Source of the DNA: Vanilla planifolia
Lineage: Eukaryota; Streptophyta; Magnoliopsida; Asparagales; Orchidaceae
Length of the DNA stretch: 64,000 nt
Assembly (NCBI GenBank): GCA_023846275.1
Contig: CM043868.1
Coordinates: forward strand, 17,579,755-17,643,754
Reading direction: 5' to 3'
Part shown: positions 25,830 through 37,634 of the stretch, piece by piece
How the letters are laid out: each line of letters begins with the position of its first letter
How positions within the stretch are numbered: the first letter of the stretch is position 1
Notes under the pieces: model-generated
Database searches by the model: none
What the model was told of the DNA's origin: nothing
Seen by the model: the letters and a program-made list of their open reading frames with translations, nothing else
Position numbers and translations under genes: made by a program

Positions 25830-28800
25830 CCATATGCCATTATCCAATAAGTCGACCTTGCCGTCCTTTGAAAAATTAAAATTTGTTTTTTATTGGGGTT
25901 TTTTTGTTATTTTTGTTTGATCTGATCCTGGCATTCGATCCATTTGCTGCTTCAATAAAAACTGCAAGTTGGAAACAGTCCATTTAGAAATTAATCTTTT
26001 AACAAAAAAGTTATCTATTAATTTGTTATTTCAAAATAAGTACATGAATATCGTAATTTTTCATATTATAATTATAGATATATACAAATAAAATTACACA
26101 TCTATCTATCATTCAATTAATACAATACTACCATTGACAACAGTGGTCTTTGCCCAATTATCTAATAATCAATCAATTTTTTTTTTGTGAAAGTAAGTGA
26201 ATGATTATTAATGTTGTTGAAGTACAATAAAGTTTTATTTAAGAGAAGACAACGGAATAAAATGATAATATCATTCTAAGAAAATAAAATAAAATTAACA
26301 ATGCAACAAACATCAAGTAGTTAAGCAAACTTAAAAGAGGGAATGCAAATGAGATTGTGGAACGAGGTTGTGAAATAAATCGATTAATGTAGCATTTTGT
26401 ATTTGGATCAACAAGGTTTATGCAATCGATTATATTGTAATCTAACAAATAACAACAATTAGAAAATTTTGTTTTCTTTTTTTTGTCAATATAATCTAAA
26501 TTTTATATTATGATTATTATACTTTCTCACATCTATTAGATGTATACTTCTTTACCCAACACCTTAATCAAATTTGTCCAATGAGAGCATGCTCCTCCAC
26601 CTGATAAGTCTTAAGTGTTTGTTACTAGATACATCTCATTATAACAATCAAATCACAAATATCTATTTGGGTATGTTTATTCTCTTAATGATTTTTGTCA
26701 TATCTTAACATGTTTGTTGCAAATATGTGTATCTTCTTAATGGCCTTAAATGTCTCAACATGTAAACTCATAACATAATAATCAAATCACTTATCACAAT
26801 ATTTTGAGTTTAGGAATAAATAATCATAGAAATAAAATCATCATATCACTATGCAGTAAAAATTCTTCTTATATAATCATAAAATATTTGTCTTTGACTA
26901 ACTTTTCTTATTATCATAATTTATTATATTTTTTTGTTAAATTTCTATACAATAGTGGATATAAAATCACAAACTAAATCACAATGTTATAAAAATAACA
27001 TGATTATATGATATAACTTTTAAAATATATATAATCACATCAATATCATGAATACAACACATGACACATAATATTAAAAATATTTATAATAGCCATTGTT
27101 ATATTTTCTCAACATAATAACAACCATTTATGTAGTTGAAAATACCTCTTTTTTCAAATACTTAAAATTGAATAATTAAAAGTCTTCACAATTATTGTCC
27201 CATTGTTTTGTAAAATATTAATTTTTCTTTTTCAAAATAATTTTACTTTTAAATTTTTCATTAAAAAATTTATTTCTTGAAATTTTACCCTAAAATTTAT
27301 TTTTTGAAATCTAACCCAAATTTAATTATCTTATCCTTTATTAGACCTTTTGAACTTATTTTAATAATGATTCCATATTATTTAAGCTTTGACCTCTCTA
27401 TTATGCTTGAACGTGTGATAGATTGAACTATTACATCAACGTGATATGGGCATTTAAGTAATGTTTTGGACATTTGATCCTAATCATCTTTTGCGATAAG
27501 CTTGTAAATATTTAATTTATAAAACTAAAAACATTTGATTAATTAATAGAGAGATGTGATGCAATATGTAACTTCGTCATCTAATAATTTATTTCACATT
27601 GCAAGTGATACACATTTTAATTTAATATTTTTAAAAAAATTATTTATTTATTATTTATAAAATTTATTTCAAATTTATTTCTCTTAATTCATTTTTAAAA
27701 TTTTAATTATATAATTATTTAATTTTAATTTAATTAATTATTTAATATTAATAAATATTTTTCTTTGTTTTAAATTAATTCAAATACTTAATTAATTTAT
27801 TTCAATTTAAATTGAAGTTTTTAATTAATTGTTTTATCAAAAAATTATTTAAGTTAATTAGATTTAATAATTAAATATAATTAATTTATATTTAAATTTA
27901 TTTTTTAATACATAAAATAGATAAATTTAAAATTAATTAATTTGTTCAATTAATTTTTATTTAACATTTAAAAATTCTTTCTACATTTATTTTTATTCTA
28001 ATTTAATTCAACATTAGAAATTTAAAAAATGAATTAATTAGATATTATTTTTTTTATTTTAGACTAATTTAAAATAAATTTAAATTTAAAAAGAAATGAA
28101 ATTGAGTTCTTAAATATATCACTTTAAAATTTTGGCCTCTATTCTAACTTCTATGTAATGCTCATGTAAACAATAAAATAATCATAATTTTGATTTTAAT
28201 TGTCTAGGGCCTCATGTCATTATTTTTTTAATCATAATAAAAATTAGAGACTATATACAATTAAATCAAAAGATAAGGTCATGAAATCCTAGATGAGGTT
28301 TTGATTTGAGATAAATTATCTCAACTACAATCAAATAAAATAATAAAACCAAAAAAATATGAATATAACTAAAAATTCACAAATCATATATGCATAAAAC
28401 GTCCAAACAAAAACAGATAAAGAACTTAAATTATTACCCCAAAAAGATACCAAAAACCAAATAATGCTTACTCTCATATCTCGAGAGTGTAGTAATCTCC
28501 TTTGCATTAAACTCCTTAACTCTTTGTGTAATTAATGCATGACCTATAATTTGGCATCAACAAGATTCTAAATTTTTAAAATATAAATCAAATAAGTAAT
28601 TAATTATAAAAGATATATCAATATAAGTATGATGATAAATCATATAAATAAATAATTACGTAAGCTACGTAAGTAAGTTAAAAATCATATTATAATCATG
28701 TGAATATCATAAAAAAGCTAGATGATATGCATTATCAGTTTTCCTCTGTTATTCAATTTCACATATTTTATGTATTTACTATTTTTAATTCTTTTTAAGT

Positions 28801-28863
28801 TATTATATTCTACATCCAATAATTAATAATCATAAATCAAATCGAGTAAAAAAGTATTATAGC
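25830..28863. other. AT-rich intergenic DNA, no gene seen
   Basis: No coding signal. Bases 27,590-28,110 are an extreme AT-rich tract built from TTAATTAATT-like words with almost no G or C. The open frame at 26,239-26,448 (minus) has no recognisable motif. Confidence 0.6.
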
Positions 28864-29455
28864 ACTACTAATAATAAAATGTTTGCGACTTGTGCATTCA
28901 AGTTGTCATAGCCCTAACCACACTACAATACTGATGACTCACACATTTAGGGTATCACAACCCTAGCCACATGGAATTATTAGTGACTTACTCATTTAAG
29001 ATATTGTAACCATACTTGCACTAATGTTGATAATTAATGTATTTAGGGTATCATAACCTATCCATACTAAAATGTTTGTGATTTGTGCATTCAAGATACT
29101 AAAGCCCTAATTACACTTGAATATTGATTGCTTGTGCCTTAGAGTATTGTAGCACCAGCTATATCAAAATATTAGTGACTTGTACATTTAGAGTGTTATG
29201 ATTAAAGCCACTCTGAAATGTTGATAACTTACGCATCCAAGATATCGTAACCCTAGCTACAATAAAATGTTGATGACTTGTGTATTCATAGAATTACAAC
29301 CTCACATTGAAATTTTGGTGACTTATATATTCAAAGTATTGTAGCTCTAATCATAACAAAATATTGATGACTTACATACTTAGGGTATCATAGTCTTAAC
29401 TATACTAAAATATTAATGACTTACGCATTGAAAGAATCGTAGGTCTAACTACACT
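28864..29455. repeat. diverged minisatellite, ~49-bp period, ~12 units
   Basis: Twelve imperfect head-to-tail units start near 28,864, 28,921, 28,969, 29,019, 29,064, 29,113, 29,161, 29,210, 29,259, 29,302, 29,352 and 29,401. Each has a conserved AAAATGTTGATGACTTG-like core, then a GCATTTAGGGTATC-like part and a GTAACCCTAACTACACT-like end. Spacing is 43-57 bp, mostly 48-50. Units differ from one another at many positions, so the array is old. There is no coding frame across it. Confidence 0.85.
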
Positions 29456-29774
29456 CATATATTATATATACATGTAAGATATAATGGCCTTAATATACAA
29501 ATTATTATCATTTTTTTAAATATTATCAAGTAATAATATCAAAATTTTAAATGTTCATATTACTTTTTTAATCATATTCATATGTGAAGTAAATGTAATA
29601 GTCTAGATATCATTTTTACATATTTTTTATTTTAATTATTTTATATATTATCATATAATAAAAAGGTCCTCATACAAAACTATATAACCAATAAAATTAT
29701 GTAACAAGAAGGCTATCATTCCAAATAATAAAAAAACATAAATATTTACTAACATAATATGATATTGTTAGAAG

Positions 29775-29776
<2 letters not shown>
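29456..29776. other. AT-rich spacer between minisatellite and (AT)n
   Basis: No feature is recognised here; it is AT-rich sequence only. Confidence 0.5.

Positions 29777-29837
<61 letters not shown>
29777..29837. repeat. (AT)n microsatellite, ~30 repeats
   Basis: An uninterrupted AT dinucleotide run about 60 bases long. Such tracts are length-polymorphic and can form cruciforms. Confidence 0.95.
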
Positions 29838-29839
<2 letters not shown>

Positions 29840-30950
29840 ATAATATTGTATTACATCATAAGTTACATATTTATCTCTTAGTTATGTAAAAAACTATCTT
29901 GTTTGATTCTCTCACTTTATTAATTTTTATATAATAACATTTATGAATATAAATTGTTATTTAAATTCTCTTTAGTTTTAAACTATTAAATATATTTTTA
30001 GTTAAATATCCTCATATCCATACCAATTAAAATACTATAAAAGACCTTAATAATTGCTTTCCAAAGAGGTTATATATGTTTCCTCTAGTTTCATCTTCAT
30101 TTTTTCTTCAATTTCTACCATTTGGTATATTTTTACGTTTCATTATTATTTTATTAATTTTTATTTTACTATTTTTTTATTATATTATAAATGTGTTTTC
30201 TTTCAATATCAAATTATCTCCCTTAACCATTTTTATTACTTTTTCATTTCATTTTATTTATTTTTAGTTAATTTGTCCTTAATAATTATTTTATTATATT
30301 TTATTCTAACATTTTATTATTGTTTTCTGTATATCTTTATGATATTATTTTTTATTTCATTTCTCTCTAATTTTCCTATTATTTCCATATGGAACTTAAT
30401 ATTTATTATTCGTATTATTATATTATAATTTATGTTATTATATTTTAGATTTTATTTTCTTTTATTTTTTTAATTTTATTTTCTTTTATTTTTTTAATTT
30501 TATTTTCTTATATTTTTTATTTCTTCCTTTATTTATATTTATTATTATATTTTATATTTCATTTAATTATTAAATAGTTATTTCTATCTCCTCTTCTCTA
30601 TTGATCTAGATTGGTCTCAAATCTATTCTATCTTGGTTTAAGCTAAACTGATAAGTGGGTCCCAAATATACACACATCTAATTGATCCCTATGAAGCTCA
30701 CCCCTTTGATTGGGTTAGAACAAATGCTAGGCAAATCGAATTGACCATTCCTCTAATCCTCTCTCTCTTCTATTCCTTTAGCATGATTTCCACCTTTCTC
30801 CTCTTCATTTGATGAACTTGAAGTTTCTCGTAATGAGACATTAGTCTTTATCACTCTCCTCTCTGTTCATCGAAATTTGCAACATAGTAAGCTAAAATAA
30901 TTCATAAACTTACTTCACTGGATGGCGATTGGACTTGTGAGCCATAGCAC
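29838..30950. other. T-rich low-complexity intergenic DNA
   Basis: From about 30,060 to 30,560 the plus strand is dominated by T with scattered A and C. It includes about three tandem copies of a 24-nt TTTTATTTTCTTTTATTTTT-like unit near 30,450-30,520. The 124-codon open frame at 30,054-30,428 is a low-complexity artefact. Confidence 0.6.
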
Positions 30951-31019
30951 CTTCTTAAAAGTAAAACTCACTATAAAATGAAACTCTTCTTAAAAGCAAA
31001 ACTCGCTGTAAATGAAACT
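30951..31019. repeat. tandem duplication, 35-bp unit x2
   Basis: CTTCTTAAAAGTAAAACTCA... at 30,951-30,985 is followed directly by a near-identical 34-bp copy at 30,986-31,019, with a few substitutions and one length difference. Confidence 0.85.
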
Positions 31020-33439
31020 GCAATAAGGAATCCTATGCTTATAGAGAACTTTAGTAGCAAAAGAAGATGTGTCTCTCCACAGTGTGCTTTGATCCTTCTT
31101 TTTGGCAATTTTCAATGGTAAGGTGAAGTCCCTCTCTACTTATTGCACTTAGCTTCCAAATTGTACGATCAAATGCAAAAGACGTTAAACTATGTGATGT
31201 GAAAAAAACATGCATAGGAAGAGGACTTATCTCATTTTATAAACAAGATAATAGCATTTTAAGTGGCCCAATTATCTAATACTATAATTTTAAAATCCCA
31301 ACACCAGTGTACTAAACATCTTTTAAAACTAATAGAAATCTTAAACACAAAAATTAACATTCTTCTCTACTGATATTTTATTATTTGTAAATTTATCATC
31401 TACTAAATTAATTATAATGTATTATAATTATTGAAATTCTACATCTCTTTTTACATAGTTTATTTTCCTTTATTTGTAAATCTATCATTGAACATAAACT
31501 AAAATTTTAAAAATTATAAATATATCATGAGTAATATTTCAAAAATTACAATTATATAAAAATTATAATTAAGTTTTTAAGTTTTCAAAAATTATAAACT
31601 CAATACCGTTCTATTTTTCTCAAAGAGTTTTTTCTATTGATATGCTCAAATATAATTTTTGCCAAATTTGAGATGACATAAATTTCATCATTATTTTAAC
31701 ATTTTGATATAAAAATACTCTATTTTGGCAAATTTATTTTACAATATAAAATTATGTAATCAGAATTTTATTAATATAATTCAATGATTTACCTCTTTTA
31801 AAATATTATGAAAATATGGATTGTTATATTAATGCAACACAATACATTTTAGTTAAGGATTTTAGCTATTTTAATCAGAATTTTTTTTTGCAAGAATCCT
31901 CTCGAAAGCTCACTTAATCCCTCGTTCTATAAATATGACATATGACAAATATTCTTAATTATGCTCCTAAGTATGTTATTTATAACATAAAATCACTTTG
32001 TTAAATACCCCTTCATAAATAAATACTCTTGCATAGACAGCTCCATAAACCTTATTTCCTTGATGCATAATGGAAGTATCCTACCTGTTTGTTATTATTA
32101 TACATGTGCATATGTAATACTATTGATGTGAGGGTTCAAATGTGCTTCGAGCTCACTGTGTACAACAAGTTGTGTGGTTACAATATTAGTAGCTACAACG
32201 TGTGTGATGTATAAAAAGTTTGTGTGTGCAGCAAACATGAGTATGGATCAAATGGGTTGGAACTCGAGCTAACACATCAATAAATGCTCCTCCAGCTTCT
32301 CAGTTTATCAAATTGGTTCGACCATGTGTAACGCCTCTATGATATGTAATATGCTATATGATTTGATGATTAACATTTTTACTTATAATAAATATATGAC
32401 ATAATAATTTGATAATAGAAATCATATAAAAATTAAAAATTATAGTTACCAGATAACAATGTTATTGTAACTAAGAGTTGTTGGAGATAAATCAGGATGT
32501 TATATAATAAATTGAAAATATAATCAACAATGAAAAATATCATAAATTATAAAAACCTAATTTTAAAAATAAGTCTCGACAACCTTGAATCTACTCTAAG
32601 CCCATCCAAACAACTCCATCACACAATTTCAAAATAAAAGCATACGAATATTAAAAGTTGCTTAATTCTAATTTATTTCTTCTCCTTCACCTCATCCTTT
32701 TTTCCTCCCTTTGACCACTCCTTCCGGTTGCTTAACCATTCAAAAAGCAATTTAATTAAAGCAGTAAGTTTAAGATAAATAAATATAATATTATTTTATT
32801 TACTCTTATATTTTTTCTTAAAAATTTATTAATAATTTTAAAAAAAAGGCAAATAGTTTTTAAAAATATATTTATCTCTAAATTATGAGATACTTTTTTT
32901 AATATAATTTTTTAAGAGAATTATAATATATATTCAAATCACATAAATATATTATTTTCATACAACAAATCTAATGATATATAGTTAAGTTTTGATTATG
33001 TATGTTTAATAAAAAATAACTTTTTAAATTTTTTTTATAGATTGATTTAATCATTTCTTTTTATATACGTCTTTTTTTAAAAAAATATTATCAAAATCAA
33101 TTAATCTTTGACAAGTACTTCTTCAAATTTCTCAAGCAACTAAAGATGCTTTTGAGTAACGAACATATTTGATTGCTTTTGTGAAATCATTTGTCAAAAA
33201 AATGAATGAGAATGAAGTTTGTGAAGAAAAAAAGTTAATCATAAAGAAGATAAAATATCATATTTGAAATGTAAATGATAAAAAAGTTATATTTTAAAAT
33301 ATAAATCTTACATTTAAGACTAGAAGGGCCAAGCACCGAATTGACAAAAAATAAATTTATTCAAATTAATAATAATATAAATATATTATATTTTAATAAA
33401 TATGTTAATATGTCATTTAATTAAAAAAGGTAAAAGTTT
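31020..33439. other. AT-rich intergenic DNA, no gene seen
   Basis: No coding signal, RNA gene or clear repeat was recognised. Confidence 0.6.
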
Positions 33440-34251
33440 TGTGCACACGTGCAACCTTGTAGACTTTAGGTAATAATATTGAATGAATACTTTTTCTATA
33501 CATGGTATTAGGTTAAACAAACTTGTTAATTGACGAGAAACACAATGAGCATGTAGCTTTCACCTGAAATTGCTTGAGTGCCACCCGGCAAAAGTTAGAC
33601 CGTTGGATGTGTGCGCAAGGACCGGAATCTGTCGGTGCCCAGCTTTGTGGTGGCTTTATGATTGAACCAATCCGAAGGCCAACGTGCGGGTGAGCCCATT
33701 CACGTCGCTTTCGTTTCCCGGACAAGCTCACGTGTTTGGCTCCAGAAGTGGGTCCCATCTTCACTCGGTTGCTTTGTATCTATACTAGACTGCTCATAAT
33801 GATATAATTAGACATTAGATTTCAAAAACCTGTCCATAGAATTCATGCCCCCCACTAAGTGCTGCCTATTTGTACTATTGGTTATGTGACCGTCGATTTT
33901 TAGCCATCTCAACATCCACCATCCATTCTCGTGCAAATGGTGGTGATATAGTAATTTATGGTTACTCAGGGGGGATTTGTCTAAGTCATCCGGTCACGCT
34001 TGTTTCAGAGAATTGATAGGTGGGATCTAACAGATGAGGAGGTGAGGAGCCTTTTCGAGAAGACGATTCCTACCTTAGATATCTCACACGTGGACGTCTA
34101 TGAACGACATGATGACGGAAACGTCATAGTATTATCAGTCGTCTGATCAACCAGCTGATAGAGTCTCGAATCTTAGCCGTTCAGTGTTCTATATAATAAG
34201 CTGTAGATCTATGCTCCTCGGCACGTGGGTGCGTGCTTCATCTCCCAATAA
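33440..34251 (+). promoter_or_regulatory. BRI1: BRI1 upstream region with four G-boxes
   Basis: CACGTG occurs at 33,446-33,451, 33,729-33,734, 34,087-34,092 and 34,222-34,227. Two of these sit within CACACGTG (33,444-33,451; 34,085-34,092), which combines a G-box with the brassinosteroid response element CGTGTG on the opposite strand. Further ACGT cores lie near 34,093 and 34,121. G-boxes are bound by bHLH and bZIP factors, and the BRRE by BZR1/BES1 (family knowledge). Base composition rises in GC from about 33,540. That these sites act on BRI1 is inference. Confidence 0.5.
34190..34199 (+). promoter_or_regulatory. BRI1: BRI1 TATA box candidate
   Basis: CTATATAATA lies about 195 bases before the BRI1 ATG. 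A start of transcription 25-35 bases downstream (about 34,220-34,230) would give a 5' leader of roughly 165 bases containing the uORF at 34,252. Confidence 0.55.
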
Positions 34252-34320
34252 ATGCTTCGCCATCTTCCTTGCACCCGAACTTTTTTGACTACCTCTCCGT
34301 CACTGTGTGCTGCTCTGTGA
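34252..34320 (+). other. candidate upstream ORF in BRI1 leader (22 codons)
   Basis: ATGCTTCGC... opens a 22-codon frame ending in TGA at 34,318-34,320, 71 bases before the BRI1 start and in a different frame. The predicted peptide begins [11 protein letters not shown]. It lies downstream of the TATA candidate, so it would be in the mRNA if that TATA is used. Another ATG at 34,211 probably precedes the transcription start. Confidence 0.4.
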
Positions 34321-34391
34321 GACGGCGCCAAGGTTGCTTTTATGGCGCTACCCTGAACTCTAGAGAGAACCGGAGCTCGTATATCTCCTCC

Positions 34392-37300
34392 ATGGATGCC
34401 GTTCTTCTCGTTGCCGTTCTTAATCTTGTAGGCCTTGTTTGTCTCGCTAGCGCGGGTGATGTCGACCTTCTTATTTCATTTAAGCGCTCCCTCCCGAACC
34501 CTGAAGTACTTGCGAGCTGGACGCCCGGCAGCGATTATTGCACCTCTTTCTCCGGCGTGTCATGTGCCGAGGGCTACGTATCATCGGTGAACCTAGATTC
34601 TGTTTCCCTTAGCTCAGACTTTCGCTCCGTATCCATTCTGCTAGCGCTCGAACACCTCGAATCTCTGTCCCTCTGCTCAGCAAACCTTTCCGGCGTTGTT
34701 AGGAGGTCTTCCAGTTGCGGAGAAAGACTCTCCGAGCTCTCCCTTGCGGGAAATGAACTCACGGGGACAGTTTCTGATGTCGCCACGCTGGTCTCTTTTT
34801 GCCCGGTGCTCAGGACGCTTAATCTATCCGGAAACGCCGTTCGTTATGGCCCTGCTGGGTATGTTTTCCCCATTCTGGAGACCCTGGACTTGTCTTTCAA
34901 CAAGATCTCTGCTGTCGCAGAAATCCATCAGATACTTCTTGCCGGTCCCGGTTTGAAGTACCTAGACCTCTCCTCCAACGCCATCTCCGGTGAGATCTCC
35001 CCTGAAGTCCTGGACGGGTGCGCTCATCTCTCCGTCCTGAACCTCTCCTCGAACCATCTTTCTGGATCTCTTTCTGACATCCTCCCGTCATGTTTAACTG
35101 TGGAAGACATCAACTTATCGAATAATAATTTCTCCGGTGAGATTCCTGAGGAGACCCTAACCCAAATGGCTCATCTGAGGGTTCTTCAGCTGTCCTTTAA
35201 TAATATCACCGGAAAGATACCCAAATCCCTCTCGAATCTGACCAAGCTAGAAGTGCTTGATTTTAGCTCTAACGCCTTATTCGGCTCCGTCCCCTATGGC
35301 TTTAGCAGCAGCTTGAAGGAGCTTCGCTTGCAGAACAATCTCTTTGTTGGTCCCGTTCCAGCTTCTCTTGGCAACTGCACCATGCTTGTTTCCCTTGATA
35401 TCAGCTTCAATTATCTCACTGGACCCATCCCTTCCTCTATCGGTGCTCTTTCCCACCTTCGGGATCTCATGATGTGGGAGAACCTCCTCGATGGTGAGAT
35501 TCCCAGCGAACTGGGCCGCATTTCCACTCTGGAAAACCTCATCCTCGACAACAATGCTCTCGCTGGGCAGATCCCTCCCAACCTCAGTAATTGTACCAAT
35601 CTCAACTGGATTTCCCTGTCCAGCAACCACTTCTCCGGCGAAATTCCGTTGTGGATTGGCCGACTGCAGAACCTCGCCATCCTCAAGCTGGGAAACAACT
35701 CTTTCTCAGGTGCCATTCCACGGGACCTAGGTGAGTGCAAGAGTCTCATATGGCTTGACCTCAATAGTAACCGTTTAAATGGCACCATTCCGCCGAACCT
35801 CGCTAAACAATCGGGCAACATTGCCGTTGGTTTTGTCACTGGAAAGAGGTATGTGTATTTGAAGAACGATGGTAGCAAGGAATGCCGTGGTGCCGGCAAC
35901 CTTCTTGAGTTCTCCGGAATTCGTTCAGCGCAGCTTAATCGGCTGCCGAGCCATCCTTGCAATTTCACCAGAGTGTACGTCGGAAGCACCCGTTATACTT
36001 TCAACAAGAATGGTTCCATGATTTTCCTCGATTTGTCTTACAACTATCTTTCCGGAGAAATCCCAAAGGAGCTCGGAAGTATGTCCTATCTCATGGTGTT
36101 GAATTTAGGCCATAATATGTTAACTGGGCCAATTCCACTGGAATTGGGGAAATTGCGGTATGTTGCCGTTTTTGATCTGTCACATAATTCTCTCGAGGGT
36201 GCTATTCCTCCAAGCTTCGGCGGCCTTTCCATGCTGTCGGAGATTGATCTTTCAAACAATAAGCTCAGTGGAACAATTCCTGAATCAGGTCAGCTGGTAA
36301 CCTTCCCAAGTTACAGATATGACAACAATTCTGGTCTTTGTGGTCTTCCTCTACCTCCCTGCGTGAGGAACTCGATCTTGGATTCAAGTAACGAGGAGGG
36401 GAAGACCCACCGTCGTCAGGCCTCCATTGCAGGCAGTGTAGCTTTGGGGCTACTGTTCTCCATCTTCTGCATCGTTGCTGCCATCCTAATTGCAATGGAG
36501 AGCAAGAAGAGGAGGATGGTGAAAGATAATAGTAGCAGTACAAGGGACATTTACATGGACAGCATTTCTCATTCTTCTACTGCCTGGAAGATGACCAGTA
36601 CAAAGGAAGCCCTGATCATAAACCTCGCTACCTTCGATAAACCCCTTAAAAAACTCACTTTTGCCGACCTCCTGGATGCCACGAATGGCTTCCATGATGA
36701 CAGCAGGATCGGCTCTGGTGGCTTTGGCGATGTATATAAGGCCCAGCTCAAGGATGGTAGTGTCGTCGCCATAAAGAAGCTAATTCACATTAGTGGTCAG
36801 GGCGACCGAGAGTTTATGGCGGAGATGGAAACCATTGGAAAGATCAAGCACAGGAACCTTGTTCCCTTACTTGGCTATTGCAAGGTTGGAGAAGAGCGCC
36901 TGCTTGTTTACGAGTACATGAAGTATGGAAGCTTAGAAGATGTTCTTCACAACCGGAAGAAGGCAAACGTCAAATTAAATTGGACAGCCAGAAGAAAAAT
37001 CGCTATAGGTGCAGCAAGAGGCCTTGCCTTCCTCCACCATAGCTGCATTCCCCATATCATACACAGAGACATGAAATGCAGCAACGTTCTCCTTGATGAG
37101 AACCTGGAAGCCAGAGTCTCCGATTTTGGAATGGCGAGATTGATGAGCGCAATGGACACCCATCTCAGCGTATCAACTCTGGCCGGAACGCCAGGTTACG
37201 TCCCACCGGAGTACTACCAGAGCTTCAGGTGCACCACCAAAGGAGACGTCTACAGCTATGGCGTCGTGTTGCTTGAGCTGCTTACTGGGAAGCCGCCGAT

Positions 37301-37634
37301 CGACTCGACAGACTTTGGAGAGAACAACAATCTTGTAGGTTGGGCTAGACAGCACTCGAAGCTTAGGATCAGTGATGTGTTTGATCCGGTGCTTTTAAAG
37401 GATGACCCTGGCTTAGAGCTGGAGCTGTTGGAGCATCTCAAGGTCGCCTGCGCCTGCCTAGACGATCGACCGGCAAGAAGGCCGACGATGCTGAGGGTGA
37501 TGGCAATGTTCAAGGAGATTCAATCGGGTTCAACGGTGAGCTCGAGAATCTCAAGGGCTGCTGCGTCGCTGAGCGATGGAGCTTTTGCAGTTGTTGATAT
37601 GAGTCTCAAGGAAGGGAACGAAGACAGAGATTGA
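34392..37634 (+). CDS. BRI1: brassinosteroid receptor kinase BRI1
   Basis: Single-exon LRR receptor-like kinase of 1080 residues. Order: signal peptide ([20 protein letters not shown], 1-20), N-cap with paired cysteines, about 16 LRRs, the ~60-residue island that binds brassinosteroid (about 480-540, with [11 protein letters not shown] and the [13 protein letters not shown] block), four more LRRs, a membrane helix (~680-702), and a Ser/Thr kinase with GSGGFG (~774-779), AIKK lysine 795, HRD 891-893, DFG 911-913 and a conserved BRI1-type activation loop. The gap of four LRRs between island and membrane is typical of BRI1. The product sits in the plasma membrane, partners SERK co-receptors, and signals through BSK/BIN2 to BZR1. 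The island text fits BRI1 rather than BRL. It is shorter than rice BRI1 (1121 aa), mainly N-terminally. The start is the first in-frame ATG (CTCCATGG context); the frame stays open upstream to a GTG at 34,233 but has no earlier ATG. Confidence 0.96.
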   Translation: MDAVLLVAVLNLVGLVCLASAGDVDLLISFKRSLPNPEVLASWTPGSDYCTSFSGVSCAEGYVSSVNLDSVSLSSDFRSVSILLALEHLESLSLCSANLSGVVRRSSSCGERLSELSLAGNELTGTVSDVATLVSFCPVLRTLNLSGNAVRYGPAGYVFPILETLDLSFNKISAVAEIHQILLAGPGLKYLDLSSNAISGEISPEVLDGCAHLSVLNLSSNHLSGSLSDILPSCLTVEDINLSNNNFSGEIPEETLTQMAHLRVLQLSFNNITGKIPKSLSNLTKLEVLDFSSNALFGSVPYGFSSSLKELRLQNNLFVGPVPASLGNCTMLVSLDISFNYLTGPIPSSIGALSHLRDLMMWENLLDGEIPSELGRISTLENLILDNNALAGQIPPNLSNCTNLNWISLSSNHFSGEIPLWIGRLQNLAILKLGNNSFSGAIPRDLGECKSLIWLDLNSNRLNGTIPPNLAKQSGNIAVGFVTGKRYVYLKNDGSKECRGAGNLLEFSGIRSAQLNRLPSHPCNFTRVYVGSTRYTFNKNGSMIFLDLSYNYLSGEIPKELGSMSYLMVLNLGHNMLTGPIPLELGKLRYVAVFDLSHNSLEGAIPPSFGGLSMLSEIDLSNNKLSGTIPESGQLVTFPSYRYDNNSGLCGLPLPPCVRNSILDSSNEEGKTHRRQASIAGSVALGLLFSIFCIVAAILIAMESKKRRMVKDNSSSTRDIYMDSISHSSTAWKMTSTKEALIINLATFDKPLKKLTFADLLDATNGFHDDSRIGSGGFGDVYKAQLKDGSVVAIKKLIHISGQGDREFMAEMETIGKIKHRNLVPLLGYCKVGEERLLVYEYMKYGSLEDVLHNRKKANVKLNWTARRKIAIGAARGLAFLHHSCIPHIIHRDMKCSNVLLDENLEARVSDFGMARLMSAMDTHLSVSTLAGTPGYVPPEYYQSFRCTTKGDVYSYGVVLLELLTGKPPIDSTDFGENNNLVGWARQHSKLRISDVFDPVLLKDDPGLELELLEHLKVACACLDDRPARRPTMLRVMAMFKEIQSGSTVSSRISRAAASLSDGAFAVVDMSLKEGNEDRD

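Noticed and set aside
28864-29455. CRISPR-like or regulatory array
   Set aside because: Units are contiguous, lack unique spacers and diverge throughout; this is a plant minisatellite.
30054-30428. 124-codon hydrophobic open frame
   Set aside because: Arises from T-rich low-complexity DNA, which translates as Phe/Ile/Leu-rich sequence.
33513-33764. 83-codon open frame upstream of BRI1, minus strand
   Set aside because: No recognisable motif; it lies in the GC-richer BRI1 upstream region and overlaps a G-box.
34233-34391. Longer BRI1 start giving 1133 codons
   Set aside because: The frame at 34,233 begins with GTG, not ATG. The first in-frame ATG is at 34,392, in good context and followed by a signal peptide.
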